DNA from: Bufo bufo | Lineage: Eukaryota > Chordata > Amphibia > Anura > Bufonidae | Length of the DNA: 64,000 nucleotides | Assembly: GCF_905171765.1 (NCBI RefSeq) | Contig: NC_053398.1 | Span: forward strand, 47,026,323 to 47,090,322 | Reading direction: 5' to 3' | Program-made: the position numbers and the translations under genes | In this document: positions 31,525-42,626 of the stretch, one piece after another | Position numbering within the stretch: position 1 is the stretch's first letter | Layout of the letters: the number at the start of each line of letters is the position of its first letter | The notes under the pieces: model-generated | The model's input: only the letters and a program-made list of their open reading frames with translations | What the model was told of the DNA's origin: nothing | Database searches by the model: none

Positions 31525-34500
31525 TCGTATCATTGGGCGACACAGGACAGTGGGTATAGCTTCTGCCACTAGGAGGTGACTTTAAGCTAAAAAAAAATAT
31601 AAAAAAGTGTCATAGGCCGCAGACCTCCCTGCTATGCAGGGCACCTTTTTCTATCATTTTTTCATTTTTATTTATTGTTTTTTCTTTCTCTATAGGTGGA
31701 AAACAGGGTCACCTCGTCTCCCTGTTCACCCAGGGAGGATGAACGAGTCAATCCCCCTCACCGCTCTAACCTCCCCCAAGAAGACAAATTGGGACAGGGC
31801 AGTCCAGCTCCCCTGTCACCCACCAGCCATGGGGGTCACCTGTATCTCAGCAGTCCCTCACTCCACTCCAGCTTGCTACCACTTTGGTGCCAGCAGCTGA
31901 AGAGGTAACCCTGCTGTTACACTGAGAGAGTGCGAAGTGAACAAGATGAAGAGAGGGTGAGTAACTTGGGCCTGGATAAGTAGACACCTCTATTCCCTCT
32001 TCCTTTACACTGGTTCCTCACTGGCTTACTCCTGTACCTCAGCCCTCTATTGATTACCCTGCTACCCCCCCCCCCCCCCCTTCCCCTGTCCTCAGGGCCA
32101 GCTGCTGCTCTGTCGTGCCGACGCTTCCTGGCCAGACCAGAAGTTCATTCCAGTTGGCCCCGCTAGTAACTCCAGTCCCCCGCTTCTACGGTCTTCTCTC
32201 GATCGGGTCATTCTAATCCTTCCAGTGCTATCCTGAACTTCCAGTTGGCCCCGCCAAACAAATCAAACCCCCTGCCTTTTGCGTGCTCTTCCATTTGGGG
32301 CCCGCCACTTGGGCCTGTGTCTCCTGGCAGACTGGAAGTTACTTATGGTTGGCTTGCCTGCAACTCAAGCCCCCGGCTTTTGCGACCTACTAGGCCAAAG
32401 CCTTCAGGCCGTTACCTGCAGGTAGGATCTTCTTTTTCTGCCACCACTATATGTTCCTCTGTGGGGTGGAGCTTCAGATTCCCAGGCTTCAGCAAGGGGT
32501 TGTTTCCTTCTTTCTCCTCTTGCTACATCCAAAGCACAAAGCCTCACCATTTTCTCTCCAGGGACATCAGGACCTGGGTACATCCTGCTTTTCTCCAACC
32601 TGCTCCCTGGTAGGACAGTATTTTTCTTTCCCTCCCCACCGTTCCTCTCTTGTCCCAAGATGAGCTAGTAGGTTCTTGCAGTCTTAACCACTCAGCCATG
32701 TCCAAACCTAAGTGATTCAGCCTGTCCAGCATCCACCCCCACCCCCACCTATTACGCCTGTATCAGGTGTGATCTCACGTTCCTCCACGGTCAGCTGGAC
32801 CCCTTCTGCTCTGCTTGCCGGGCTCCCAGACAATCTTCTCTGCCACCTGAGCATTTACCCTCCCACCTTGACCAAATGGAACTGGAATGCGCCCGGGTTT
32901 TGTCTTTAGCCATGGCTAAACTTTCTAAGGTCTGTCAGTCCAGCCTCTTCCTGATGTGCTGGCTGGTCAATCAAAGGCTTCTCACGCAGCTGACTCAGAC
33001 CCCCTTGTCAGTTGACTAACCCAGGGGCAGACATTCAAATAAACAGACCTGAACAAGACATCATTCCTCTTCAGGTTCCTCAGTTTCTCTGCCTCCACCA
33101 GGGGCCTAATGAGGCATTTTCTCCTTTCAAGGCAAGATTCAGTCCTAGGGAGAACTATTAGATTCAGATTCGGATCTAGACCCAGAGCAATATTGCGTCT
33201 TTGGTGGACAGCCTAGTCACTGCAATTCACAACACTTTTCAGATCCAGGATGACTCCCCCTCAACTAGCCACCAGAGTGTCTCCTTTCTCTGATCCTGGC
33301 CCATTCCTATAGCCTTCCCTCTTCATGACGATTTTTCAGTCGACATTGATAAAGGGTGGGACTATCTGGACCACCGCCTCCTCAAAGCGCCTAGACCTCC
33401 TATATCCCTTTCCAGTGGATCTGGTCTCTAAATGATTGGTCGCTCCAAAGGTTGACCCATCAGTCAACCCTTGCCCTTGACAAACACACCACTATCCTGG
33501 TTGCAGGTGGGGCCTCCATTTGGGTTCCGGTGGAATGTCACTTTTGCTAAGACCACATTTGAAGCGGAAGGCTCCACTCTTCGTCCTGTCTTCACTTTGG
33601 CATGGGTTGCTAAGGCTGAATGGGCCCTTTGTCCTCATCAGGACAGTTCCTCTGTAATGCCCGCTGCTGTCTATAATCTTTGGCACGACAAATTTCACAG
33701 TCTGGCAAATACCTCTGTGTGGCCTCCCTGGAAGCAAACACCCTAATTACCCGCTTAACTGTTCCCACAGTCACTATGTGCTGTGAGATCTGGCTCAAAG
33801 TTTGGCTAGTGGATCTTACCTGAAAGCATTCCCTTACAGGGTTGCTCTTTTCTCTGAGGCCACAGGCGGCAAGAGTACGCATCTCCCCCAGAACAAACCC
33901 AGATACCCTTCTCATCCCAGGAGTTCAGAGACTGGCTTCCTGTCCTTTTGTCAACTTCCCAGCTCCCATGCTTCTGGAGGGACGGCCTTCAAAACGCCTA
34001 CACCGGACCAGAAAAAGAAGCCTTCCTTCAAAAGTTGACCTGCCTGGGATTCCTGTTCCCAACCCTTTTGCATGAAGGGCCGCCCCCACCCGTTTGGGTT
34101 AGGGGCAGGATCCTTCTCTTCCAGGAAGTCTGGCAGTCCCTCGTAGATGACACCTGGATGATCGAACTTGTAATTGGTTACAAGATAGAATTCTCCTCCA
34201 TACCTTCTAAGCATTTCCTCCTGTCTAACCCCCCAAGGTATCGGATTCAGGCCTCTGCCTTTTCTCATGCATTGCACTCCCTTCTCCTTCAGGGAAAAGA
34301 GATACAGGGGTGCTCAATGGTGTGATATCTCCAGGATAAATATAATTAGAGGAGGTAGATGCACTTTACCTATTGTTGTGCAGCCTAGGCACTTCATCCA
34401 CATTGCGGGGTCTTCTTGCCATTACTAGTTTGTCGCTTTACCTTTCTGTAAGGGGACATCTACGTGCATGTTTACGAAGATTCTCGCCCCCCTCTTTGAT

Positions 34501-35095
34501 GCCCTTTGGTCCTGAGGGATATCACTAATCCCCTATCTAGACGATATTCTCATCAAGGCTCCTTTTCTCAGAACAGGGACAGCCTGCACATCACCTTGGC
34601 ACGTTTTTGATGGTCAATTTCCAGAAGTCGTCACTGTATCCCAGCAGACGAAGAACCTTCCTTAGCATGGACTTCAACACCACAATGGCCAAAGTCCTCC
34701 TCGTCCAGGACAAACGGATGTCTCTCCAGTGGACCATCAAGCTTCTTCTTCAATTGAAACGTTCGTCAATTAGTCTCTGCATGCGGATCTTGGGAGCGAT
34801 GGTTATCTCCATTAAGGCAATCCAATTTGCCCAGTTTCACACCCGCCCCATCCAGCGTGCAATCTTGGAGAGATGTGACCGGAATCCAACCTCCCAGGAG
34901 CGCCCCATTGTTCTTCCTTCCTTCATATAGTGGATCTGGTCTCCGGCAGTGAGCTTTGGAAAATCCTTCCTCCCCATTTCATGGACAGTCATCACTACCA
35001 ATGCTAGTCTCCATGGGTGGGGTGGAGTCTTCACCCCTCACAGCGCTCCAGAGTGAGTTTATGCAACCAGGCTCAAGATCCACTTGGTTCTGGGC
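31525..35095 (+). mobile_element. decayed DIRS retrotransposon, plus strand
   Basis: Begins with the DIRS terminal motif cattgggcgacacaggacag and tgggtatagcttctgccact (31535-31575). Fragments in several frames then give DIRS proteins: gag-like sequence, RT start GYKIEFSSIPSKHFLLSNPPRY (34176-34240), and VNFQKSSLYPSRRRTFLSMD with MRILGAMV…FAQFHTRPIQRAIL (34610-34860), then the RNase H start TNASLHGWGGVF (~35000). Many stops and frameshifts; homology ends near 35095 before the tyrosine recombinase. DIRS elements are retrotransposons that use a recombinase in place of an integrase. Confidence 0.82.
34148..34930 (+). pseudogene. DIRS reverse transcriptase fragments
   Basis: Two main open pieces, 33948-34325 and 34607-34930, encode the N-terminal and C-terminal parts of a DIRS RT. 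Between them LDDILIKAP-like sequence near 34540 marks the catalytic loop in another frame. No intact enzyme. Confidence 0.78.
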
Positions 35096-36020
35096 CTTCA
35101 GCCTCTGTACTGTGGCCTTTTGGTGCCTGTGAGCCTTAGCTTTTTTTCTATCGGCGTGTTTTTCTTCTTCTTCCTCTGTACCTCGGCCGCTGGGTTTACA
35201 CGAGAAAAAAAAAAAAAGCACTCTTTTTGAGCAGCAGCATGCCTTTCTGTTTGGTCCCTCCTCATATTTTCTTTTGTATATCGCAGTGGTGCTGTGGTGG
35301 AGATGACATGAGAAAAATACAATTACGCTTAAAAGGTAATGGTTTTCAGAAAGGCTCCACTATCGCACCTATATTTGACTTGAGTATTACTTTAATTGGC
35401 CTAACTTCTGCTTTGGAGGTGCTTAATAAATAACCAAAGTTGGAGGGGACTTTTAACCTCTAAGTGTATTTTTCCCATCCCTACAGGGTAGGGTGATCTC
35501 AGTTGTGCTGTGAGAAAACCATTATCTGTCATGTAGTGTAATGGTATATTTTATTTATGAAGAACTCTGCTGACATTGCTCTACCTCCTTTTGAATAAAT
35601 AGTTGCAGCTGAACAAGTGCTTGCACTGAACTCTGCCTGCATTTGTGACCTTCTGGACTGTATGGAACTTGGACCTAAAACAAGATAACGTATTGTATAT
35701 GGCTGAAAGACAGAGTCTGCGGACAACAAAGAATAAAGATTTAGTATGGAATCAGGCCTTAGCTAAAAATCCAGCTTGTTCTTAGAATACAATCCTCAGT
35801 GTGTATTTCTTTTTGGGACTCTTTCTCATGGTGCACACTTTATGAACAAAGTGTGAAAGTAATGCAATGATCTGAGTTCTACCCAATTTCATTTAATGCT
35901 GGGGGGTTGCCTGAAATACCAGACATCATCCATGGACAGGAGAAACACTGTTTTCTCTGCTCTCCTAAACATCAAGCCTGATGCTGACAGCTACACAAAA
36001 ACTGGATTTTTGTACTTCCC
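35096..36020. other. unassigned sequence between the two DIRS copies
   Basis: Contains an A12 run at 35207-35218 and no coding signal. Confidence 0.35.
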
Positions 36021-36420
36021 GTAAAATCATTTTCTCGTTGGATGCATTGGGGGACACAGCACCATGGGTATATGCCCGGCTGACCCTAGAAAGGAAAAGT
36101 GTTGGCTCCACCCAGATGGGCTATACCCTCTGCACAGACACTAAACTAACAAGTTGATACTAAAGCAGTAGGAGCACCAAAATCCAGTGTGAAAAATTAA
36201 GCCAACATGGCCTAAACAAGGAAGAGGGCCAATATCCAAGAGTCTCGGTAAACTGAACGAAGAAAAAGCAACAGGGGTGGGATCTGTGTCCCCCAATGCA
36301 TCCAACGAGAAAATAATTTTATGGCAAGTACAAAAATAAATTTTTCTCGTGAATGGCATTGGGGGACACAGCATTATGGGATGTCCTAAAGCAGTGCCCG
36401 AGGGTGGTAAGAGACAGCCA
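36020..36420 (-). repeat. DIRS terminal repeats
   Basis: cattgggggacacagca occurs at about 36047 and 36357, and the reverse complement tgtgtcccccaatgc at about 36286. Such inverted and internally complementary ends are characteristic of DIRS. The same words recur at 31535 and around 62606-62670. Confidence 0.75.
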
Positions 36421-36745
36421 TGTGAAAAACCTAACGCACCGCTGCTTGCAGAACCTTGCAATCCAAACATGAGCCCTCAGGGACAACTATGAGAGAGTTA
36501 GAACGACGGAAGGACTCCGTTAACTGGAGATATAGTCGGAGCACCCGAACCACATCCAGACGGTGGAAAGACCGCTCTGTGGGATGAGAGGGGTTGGGAC
36601 AGAATAGCCGGCAGTACAATCTCCTCATTAATGTGGAAGGAGGAAACCATCTTGGGAAGAAAGAAGGGAACCCGGGTGCAGGACAACCTTGTAAAAAAAC
36701 AAAAAAGGAGACCGGCAAGAGAGCGCCGCCAGCTCAAAGGCAACC
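36420..36745 (-). pseudogene. DIRS tyrosine recombinase, C-terminal part
   Basis: Minus-strand reading gives FHRLDVVRVLRLYLQLTESFRR followed by a strand like SNSLIVVPEG, the recombinase core leading towards its catalytic H-x-x-R region. A frameshift and stops precede it (GFPSFFPRWF…). The enzyme would insert circular element DNA by site-specific recombination; inactive here. Confidence 0.72.
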
Positions 36746-36920
36746 TTAAAAGAGAATATATATACAAATGATTATGGGAAGCTCACCAGAAAAGAGCACG
36801 GCCTGCTACCATTCCATCGCTAATCGTATATAACAAATTAGAAATGGCCAAGTAAAGTAAAATAAAACTTATTTATTCCTAACTTGTAAAATCACGCCTA
36901 TAATTGACCAATCGTACATA

Positions 36921-38479
36921 CACTGCTCAAAAAAATAAAGGGAACACAAAAATAACACATCCTAGATCTGAGTTAATTAAATATTCTTCTGAAATACTTT
37001 GTTCTTTACATAGTTGAATGTGCTGACAACAAAATCACACAAAAATTCAAAAATGGAAATCACATTTTTCAACCCATAGAGGTATGGATTTGGAGTCACA
37101 CTCAAAATTAAAGTGGAAAAACACACTACAGGCTGATCCAACTTTGATGTAATGTCCTTAAAACAAGTCAAAATGAGGCTCAGTAGTGTGTGTGGCCTCC
37201 ACGTGCCTGTATGACCTCCCTACAACGCCTGTGCATGCTCCTGATGAGGTGGTGGACGGTCTCCTGAGGGATCTCCTCCCAGACCTGGACTAAAGCATCT
37301 GCCAACTCCTGGACAGTCTGTGGTGCAACGTGACGTTGGTGGATAGAGCGAGACATGATGTCCCAGATGTGCTCAATTGGATTCAGATCTGGGGAACGGG
37401 CGGGCCATTCCATAGCATCAATGCCTTTGTCTTGCAGGAACTGCTGACACACTCCAGCCACATGAGTTCTAGCATTGTCTTGCATTAGGAGGAACCCAGG
37501 GCCAACCGCACCAGCATATGGTCTCACAGGGGGTCTGAGGATCTCATCTCGGTACCTAATGGCAGTCAGGCTACCTCTGGCGAGCACATGGAGGGCTGTG
37601 CGGCCCTCCAAAGAAATACCACCCGACACCATTACTGACCCAATGCCAAACCGGTCATGCTGGAGGATGTTGCAGGCATCAGAACGTTCTCCACGGCGTC
37701 TCAAGACTCTGTCACGTCTGTCACATGTGCTCAGTGTGAACCTGCTTTCATCTGTGAAGAGCACAGGGCGCCAATCTTGGTGTTCTCTGGCAAACGTCCT
37801 GCATGGTGTTGGGCTGTAAGCACAACCCCCACCTGTGGACGTCAGGCCCTCATATCACCCTCATGGAGTCTGTTTCTGACCGTTTGAGCAGACACATGCA
37901 CATTTGTGGCCTGCTGGAGGTCATTTTGCAGGGCTCTGGCAGTGCTCCTCCTGTTCCTCCTTGCACAAAGGCGGAGGTAGCGGTCCTGCTGCTGGGTTGT
38001 TGCCCTCCTATGGCCTGCTCCACGTCTCCTGATGTACTGGCCTGTCTCCTGGTAGCGCCTCCATGCTCTGGACACTACGCTGACAGACACAGCAAACCTT
38101 CTTCCACAGCTCGCATTGATGTGCCATCCTGGATAAGCTGCACTACCTGAGCCACTTGTGTGGGTTGTAGACTCCGTCTCATGCTACCACTAGAGTGAAA
38201 GCACCGCCAGCATTCAAAAGTGACCAAAACATCAGCCAGGAAGCATAGGAACTGAGAAGTTATCTGTGGTCACCACCTGCAGAACCACTCCTTTATTGGG
38301 GGTGTCTTGCTAATTGCCTATAATTTCCACCTGTTGTCTATCCCATTTGCACAACAGCATGGGAAATTGATTGTCACTCAGTGTTGCTTCCTAAGTGGAC
38401 AGTTTGATTTCACAGAAGTGTGATTGACTTGGAGTTACATTGTGTTGTTTAAGTGTTCCCTTTATTTTTTTGAGCAGTG
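36921..38479 (-). mobile_element. Tc1/mariner transposon C
   Basis: 1559 bp with inverted repeats CACTGCTCAAAAAAATAAAG and CTTTATTTTTTTGAGCAGTG and TA at both ends (36919-36920, 38480-38481). Confidence 0.95.
37180..38182 (-). pseudogene. Tc1 transposase C (34 residues between D and E)
   Basis: Read on the minus strand from about 38180 ([19 protein letters not shown]) through a helix-turn-helix half ([26 protein letters not shown]) to the DDE half that is open from 37764 to 37180: FTDESRF, FLLMQDNARTH and RSPDLNPIEHIWD, ending ARGGHTHY and stop. I count 34 residues between the second D and the E, the classical Tc1 spacing. A frameshift and a short loss lie between 37842 and 37764 (after EGDMRA). 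Catalytic half intact, whole protein broken. Confidence 0.92.
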
Positions 38480-38676
38480 TATAAATAGTGAACCAAAAGA
38501 TAATGACATAAGTATACACATATAGCAATATAAAAGTAATATAAATGTAAAATATCAGTGTGCCTACAATAGTCACGTTCCCTCCTTTATAATAAGCTGC
38601 GGAGCTCTCGCAGCTTACAATTTCATATTATGACTGCAATTCTTTATACTTTTTGTTGTAATTTTCTGTATTGATA

Positions 38677-38820
38677 TAATCCCAACTGTGAAATAAAAAG
38701 TTCTATGGAGCTTGGGTAAGTGTCCAGTATATTTGCGCACAGACGTAAATGCGTCTGTGCGCAAATATACTGGACACTTACCCAAGCTCCATGGAACTTT
38801 TTATTTCACAGTTGGGATTA
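38677..38820. repeat. near-perfect palindrome
   Basis: Arms of 69 bp with one mismatch (ttctatggagc versus gctccatggaa) around the loop TAAATG at about 38746-38751. It lies in the composite insertion and resembles in design the palindrome at 42156-42541. Confidence 0.9.
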
Positions 38821-39139
38821 CTGGATAGCTTTCCTTTCGCGTGGTGTATAGCGCTACGCGCTTCTTACCAGATACTTGTGGGTATCTGCGGAGTGACGCC
38901 TGTTCATATTCAAGCTGTACATCGGCAGCTCCTCGGGTAATCTCTGGCTGATGGAGACACTGCGCGCCTGCGCAGTACGAGTTTCCGGACGCTCACGGCG
39001 TTGTTTCTCTCCGATAGTGAAATTTGCACATGCGTACTTTAACTTTCCAATCGCCAAATTGTATCTTCTTTGCAGTAATCTGGGATTTGATATTCTAAAG
39101 GTATATCACAGGATTTTATAGGAATTCAGTTCTTATACC

Positions 39140-39177
39140 CAGACGCGTTTCAAAACCGCATGGGTTTATTACTCAGT
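39140..39177 (-). ncRNA. hammerhead-like stem-loop with GAAACGCG
   Basis: Minus strand: CTGAGTAAT, then a 5-bp stem AAACC/GGTTT with loop CATGC, then TGAAACGCGTCTGG. The layout CTGA-stem-GAAACGCG repeats that at 17134-17163, but the first core box is CTGAGTA and not CTGATGA, so it is a decayed form. Confidence 0.35.
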
Positions 39178-39185
39178 GGCAAAAA

Positions 39186-39258
39186 ATTATGAGAGACGTA
39201 AGAAAGGGAGATCTCCTTCAATGGCTCAAAGGGAGAGGACTGAAGGGCTTCTAAGACC
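39186..39258 (-). pseudogene. DIRS tyrosine recombinase, middle fragment
   Basis: Minus strand reads DLNLVLEALQSSPFEPLKEIS, a well-conserved DIRS recombinase block. It continues from 42627 once the Penelope palindrome and LTR element are discounted. Confidence 0.75.
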
Positions 39259-39271
39259 AGATTCAAATCCT

Positions 39272-40340
39272 TGTCACGGCTGAGGATGGGGGAAATCCTC
39301 AGCCGTGCAATGCCAGATGCTGTAGGCCTACTCGGCCAGGAGAACAGGATAGGGAGCAGGTCACCTCCTAACAGCGTCCCTACCCTGACCCTAACTCCTA
39401 ACTGTATGGGCCGACCTTAAAGGTAGGAGGACCCATGCGCAGGAACCTCGGATCCCTAACTCACCCTCCGTCCGGTCCCTGCGCTAGGAGTCAGGGTAAG
39501 ACGACCTACTCCTCCTAGATGCGGAGGAGCAGGAGTCTCACTGGCCAAGCTGTTGGGAAAAAGGGGAACACAAACAGTTTTACGGGTATGGCAGGCGAAC
39601 TAGAAGTTCCTCCAACCTGCCACAGCCTTGCTGACTGGATCCCTGAGCAACAGGAATCCAGAACCGTAAACTGCACAAAAGTGACAAGGAAGGTCCCAAC
39701 AGAACATCACACACAACATGACATACAAGAAGCATAAACATAAACTTAAATCTATGACCACAGTGGTGGCTCTCACAGGCAGATGGAAAAACACAGGAGG
39801 CTGCTATCAGCAAGCATGCTGAAGCAACCTCCTGAGCCCTGCCACAGAGAGAGGTTATATAGGCCCAAAGTGGCCACACCCAAAGGAAGGACACACCCAG
39901 TGACATCACACACACACTGGGAAGGGAGTTAACCCTACACACACCACAGAAGGGAAACTCACAAACAGGAAAAGTGTCCAACAGATCACACTGTGGCCGT
40001 TGCCGCAAGCAACGACATGGGTGGCACACGTGTCCAGGGAATCAGCCCGAAGGCCGGGACACTGCCACCACATGTACATAATACCACATAAGGTTGCCAC
40101 GGGTAACCACAGTGCGGGGAATGATGTCCGTGCGCACACAAACATAAAACACAGTGCACACCAGACATACAAACGTGCATCCAAAACAACTCCCCGGGAA
40201 CCGCACACAAGGCTGTTGTCCGCGGCAACCGCACCGAGGCCAACTACATAATGCCTCAGCTGCGGTTGACACAACAACCAAAACCGCGGGCAACTGTATG
40301 CGACTCCCAAGGAGTCACGACCATAACCGTGGCCGTGACA
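39272..40340 (-). repeat. 3' LTR (minus orientation)
   Basis: Partner of 41080-42148. Its TATATAACC is near 39855. Identical long antisense-type frames in both copies (e.g. 39580-40029) are LTR sequence and not genes. Confidence 0.9.
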
Positions 40341-41079
40341 CTCCCACCCCTCAAAGCCCCCCCACCAAAAAAAAAATACGTGAGGGACTCAGACAAGGGG
40401 ATAGGAGAAGGGGACGTCCACTCTCAGTACCGGTTCTAAAAAGGGGTCGCTGTCAGCTGCATCCTCTCCCGGCTCACACTAGCCAGTCCGACGAGGACTG
40501 CAGCCCGCACCAGCAACAAAGGGGAAAGAACCACTGAGAGATGGACGAAGGGACTCTCCACACACGTCCCCACTCCAGTCGCTGCCAGCAGACACTCCTA
40601 ACCAGCAGACAGCCGGACCACTTACGGAGTGCTGCCAGCAGACGACCAGAGATGGGAACATGGAGAGGGACGAGGGATCCCCAACACGGACACGGAAGGT
40701 AAGGTGGCGGGGAATAAGCCACCAACCGTGCCGTTAACGGAGAACCCCCAGGGACGCTCTCCCTCCGGAGAACGCGCATGCAGGCCACAAGGGTATGGCA
40801 CTGCATGCTGCACCCTCTTCCGAAAGTAAGCACACGCATACCGAACAACACCCACACACCAAAAAACACCAGGGTGAGGGGATAAAAAACAACAGGGGAC
40901 GCCAAACGAACACGGTGAGGAAAGGGCGGGGAAAAGCCACTCACCGCGCCGTAAGCGGCGAAACCCCCCATAACGCTCTACCTCCGAAGAGCGCGCATGC
41001 ACCCCATCCGTAGATAGCGGTGCATGCTCTACCCTCTTTCGAGGGAAAAACGCCACATGAGATGCCGCTGTGGTCATAC

Positions 41080-42148
41080 TGTCACGGCTGAGGATGGGGG
41101 AAATCCTCAGCCGTGCAATGCCAGATGCTGTAGGCCTACTCGGCCAGGAGAACAGGATAGGGAGCAGGTCACCTCCTAACAGCGTCCCTACCCTGACCCT
41201 AACTCCTAACTGCATGGGCCGACCTTAAAGGTAGGAGGACCCATGCGCAGGAACCTCGGATCCCTAACTCACCCTCCGTCCGGTCCCTGCGCTAGGAGTC
41301 AGGGTAAGACGACCTACTCCTCCTAGACGCGGAGGAGCAGGAGTCTCACTGGCCAAGCTGTTGGGAAAAAGGGGAACACAAACAGTTTTACGGGTATGGC
41401 AGGCGAACTAGAAGTTCCTCCAACCTGCCACAGCCTTGCTGACTGGATCCCTGAGCAACAGGAATCCAGAACCGTAAACTGCACAAAAGTGACAAGGAAG
41501 GTCCCAACAGAACATCACACACAACATGACATACAAGAAGCATAAACATAAACTTAAATCTATGACCACAGTGGTGGCTCTCACAGGCAGATGGAAAAAC
41601 ACAGGAGGCTGCTATCAGCAAGCATGCTGAAGCAACCTCCTGAGCCCTGCCACAGAGAGAGGTTATATAGGCCCAAAGTGGCCACACCCAAAGGAAGGAC
41701 ACACCCAGTGACATCACACACACACTGGGAAGGGAGTTAACCCTACACACACCACAGAAGGGAAACTCACAAACAGGAAAAGTGTCCAACAGATCACACT
41801 GTGGCCGTTGCCGCAAGCAACGACATGGGTGGCACACGTGTCCAGGGAATCAGCCCGAAGGCCGGGACACTGCCACCACATGTACATAATACCACCTAAG
41901 GTTGCCACGGGTAACCACAGTGCGGGGAATGATGTCCGTGCGCACACAAACATAAAACACAGTGCACACCAGACATACAAACGTGCATCCAAAACAACTC
42001 CCCGGGAACCGCACACAAGGCTGTTGTCCGCGGCAACCGCACCGAGGCCAACTACATAATGCCTCAGCTGCGGTTGACACAACAACCAAAACCGCGGGCA
42101 ACTGTATGCGACTCCCAAGGAGTCACGACCATAACTGTGGCCGTGACA
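41080..42148 (-). repeat. 5' LTR (minus orientation)
   Basis: 1069 bp, TGTCAC…GTGACA in either direction. By eye it differs from the other LTR at only about four positions (41212, near 41327, near 41894 and 42135). A TATATAACC box on the minus strand near 41660 is a likely promoter element. Confidence 0.9.
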
Positions 42149-42152
42149 ATCC

Positions 42153-42614
42153 TATAATGAGAAGTAAACCACGGCACTCGTAATTGTAATTCAGAAAATT
42201 TGTATTTTCATATTTTCATTACATTTTTCATATAATTTATCATTTCATTTGCATCCAGGAATATTAGCAAAACTGGCCAACGTTTCGGTCCTAACACAGG
42301 ACCTTGTTCACGGCCTTAGTTGTATGTAGCATGTAGCCTCTGGGATGCGCATCCCAGAGGCTACATGCTACATACAACTAAGGCCGTGAACAAGGTCCTG
42401 TGTTAGGACCGAAACGTTGGCCAGTTTTGCTAATATTCCTGGATGCAAATGAAATGATAAATTATATGAAAAATGTAATGAAAATATGAAAATACAAATT
42501 TTCTGAATTACAATTACGAGTGCCGTGGTTTACTTCTCATTGTATGATCTCCATTACCATTGAGCACCGTACGAAACGACACAAGAGGAGTGCCGCCCAA
42601 CCCAAGTTATAGCA
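42153..42614. mobile_element. Penelope-type palindromic insertion with 12-bp duplication
   Basis: AGATTCAAATCC occurs at 39259-39270 and 42615-42626 within the DIRS recombinase gene. Between these, leaving out the LTR element, lie 462 bp: the 386-bp palindrome and a 73-bp tail (42542-42614). A 12-bp duplication points to target-primed integration. Assignment to Penelope rests on the GAAACGTTGG stem-loop in each arm. Confidence 0.6.
42156..42541. repeat. perfect 386-bp palindrome
   Basis: Arms of 193 bp are exact reverse complements, base by base, with the centre between 42348 and 42349 (gggatgc|gcatccc) and no spacer. Each arm holds a 6-bp stem GGTCCT/AGGACC followed by GAAACGTTGG (42280-42313 and 42385-42418), the layout of a hammerhead stem II and core with the CTGANGA box decayed to GTGAACAA. 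Confidence 0.97.
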
Positions 42615-42626
42615 AGATTCAAATCC

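Larger units (their letters stand above)
36746..39185. mobile_element. composite insertion in DIRS: palindromic Penelope-type sequence carrying Tc1 C
   Basis: DIRS recombinase coding stops near 36746 and resumes near 39186, so the DNA between was inserted. It holds AT-rich sequence, Tc1 C, a palindrome at 38677-38820 and, at its right end, the minus-strand motif GAAACGCG within a stem-loop (39140-39177), as in Penelope 3' ends. The target duplication could not be fixed. Confidence 0.5.
39272..42148 (-). mobile_element. young non-autonomous LTR retrotransposon
   Basis: Two LTRs of 1069 bp (39272-40340 and 41080-42148) flank a 739-bp interior with no gag or pol. Target duplication ATCCT at 39267-39271 and 42149-42153. 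Read on the minus strand, a purine tract (gaggggtgggag) lies directly before the LTR at 40340, so the element is minus-oriented. The interior has two related subrepeats (about 40690-40830 and 40910-41050). Mobility would require proteins from another element. Confidence 0.92.

Noticed and set aside
37475..38150. Plus-strand ORFs of 114-115 codons
   Set aside because: Antisense shadows of Tc1 transposase C.
39580..42118. Two identical sets of ORFs (149, 134 and 83 codons) on the minus and plus strands
   Set aside because: They lie inside the two LTRs of one element; the identity is that of the LTRs, not a gene duplication.
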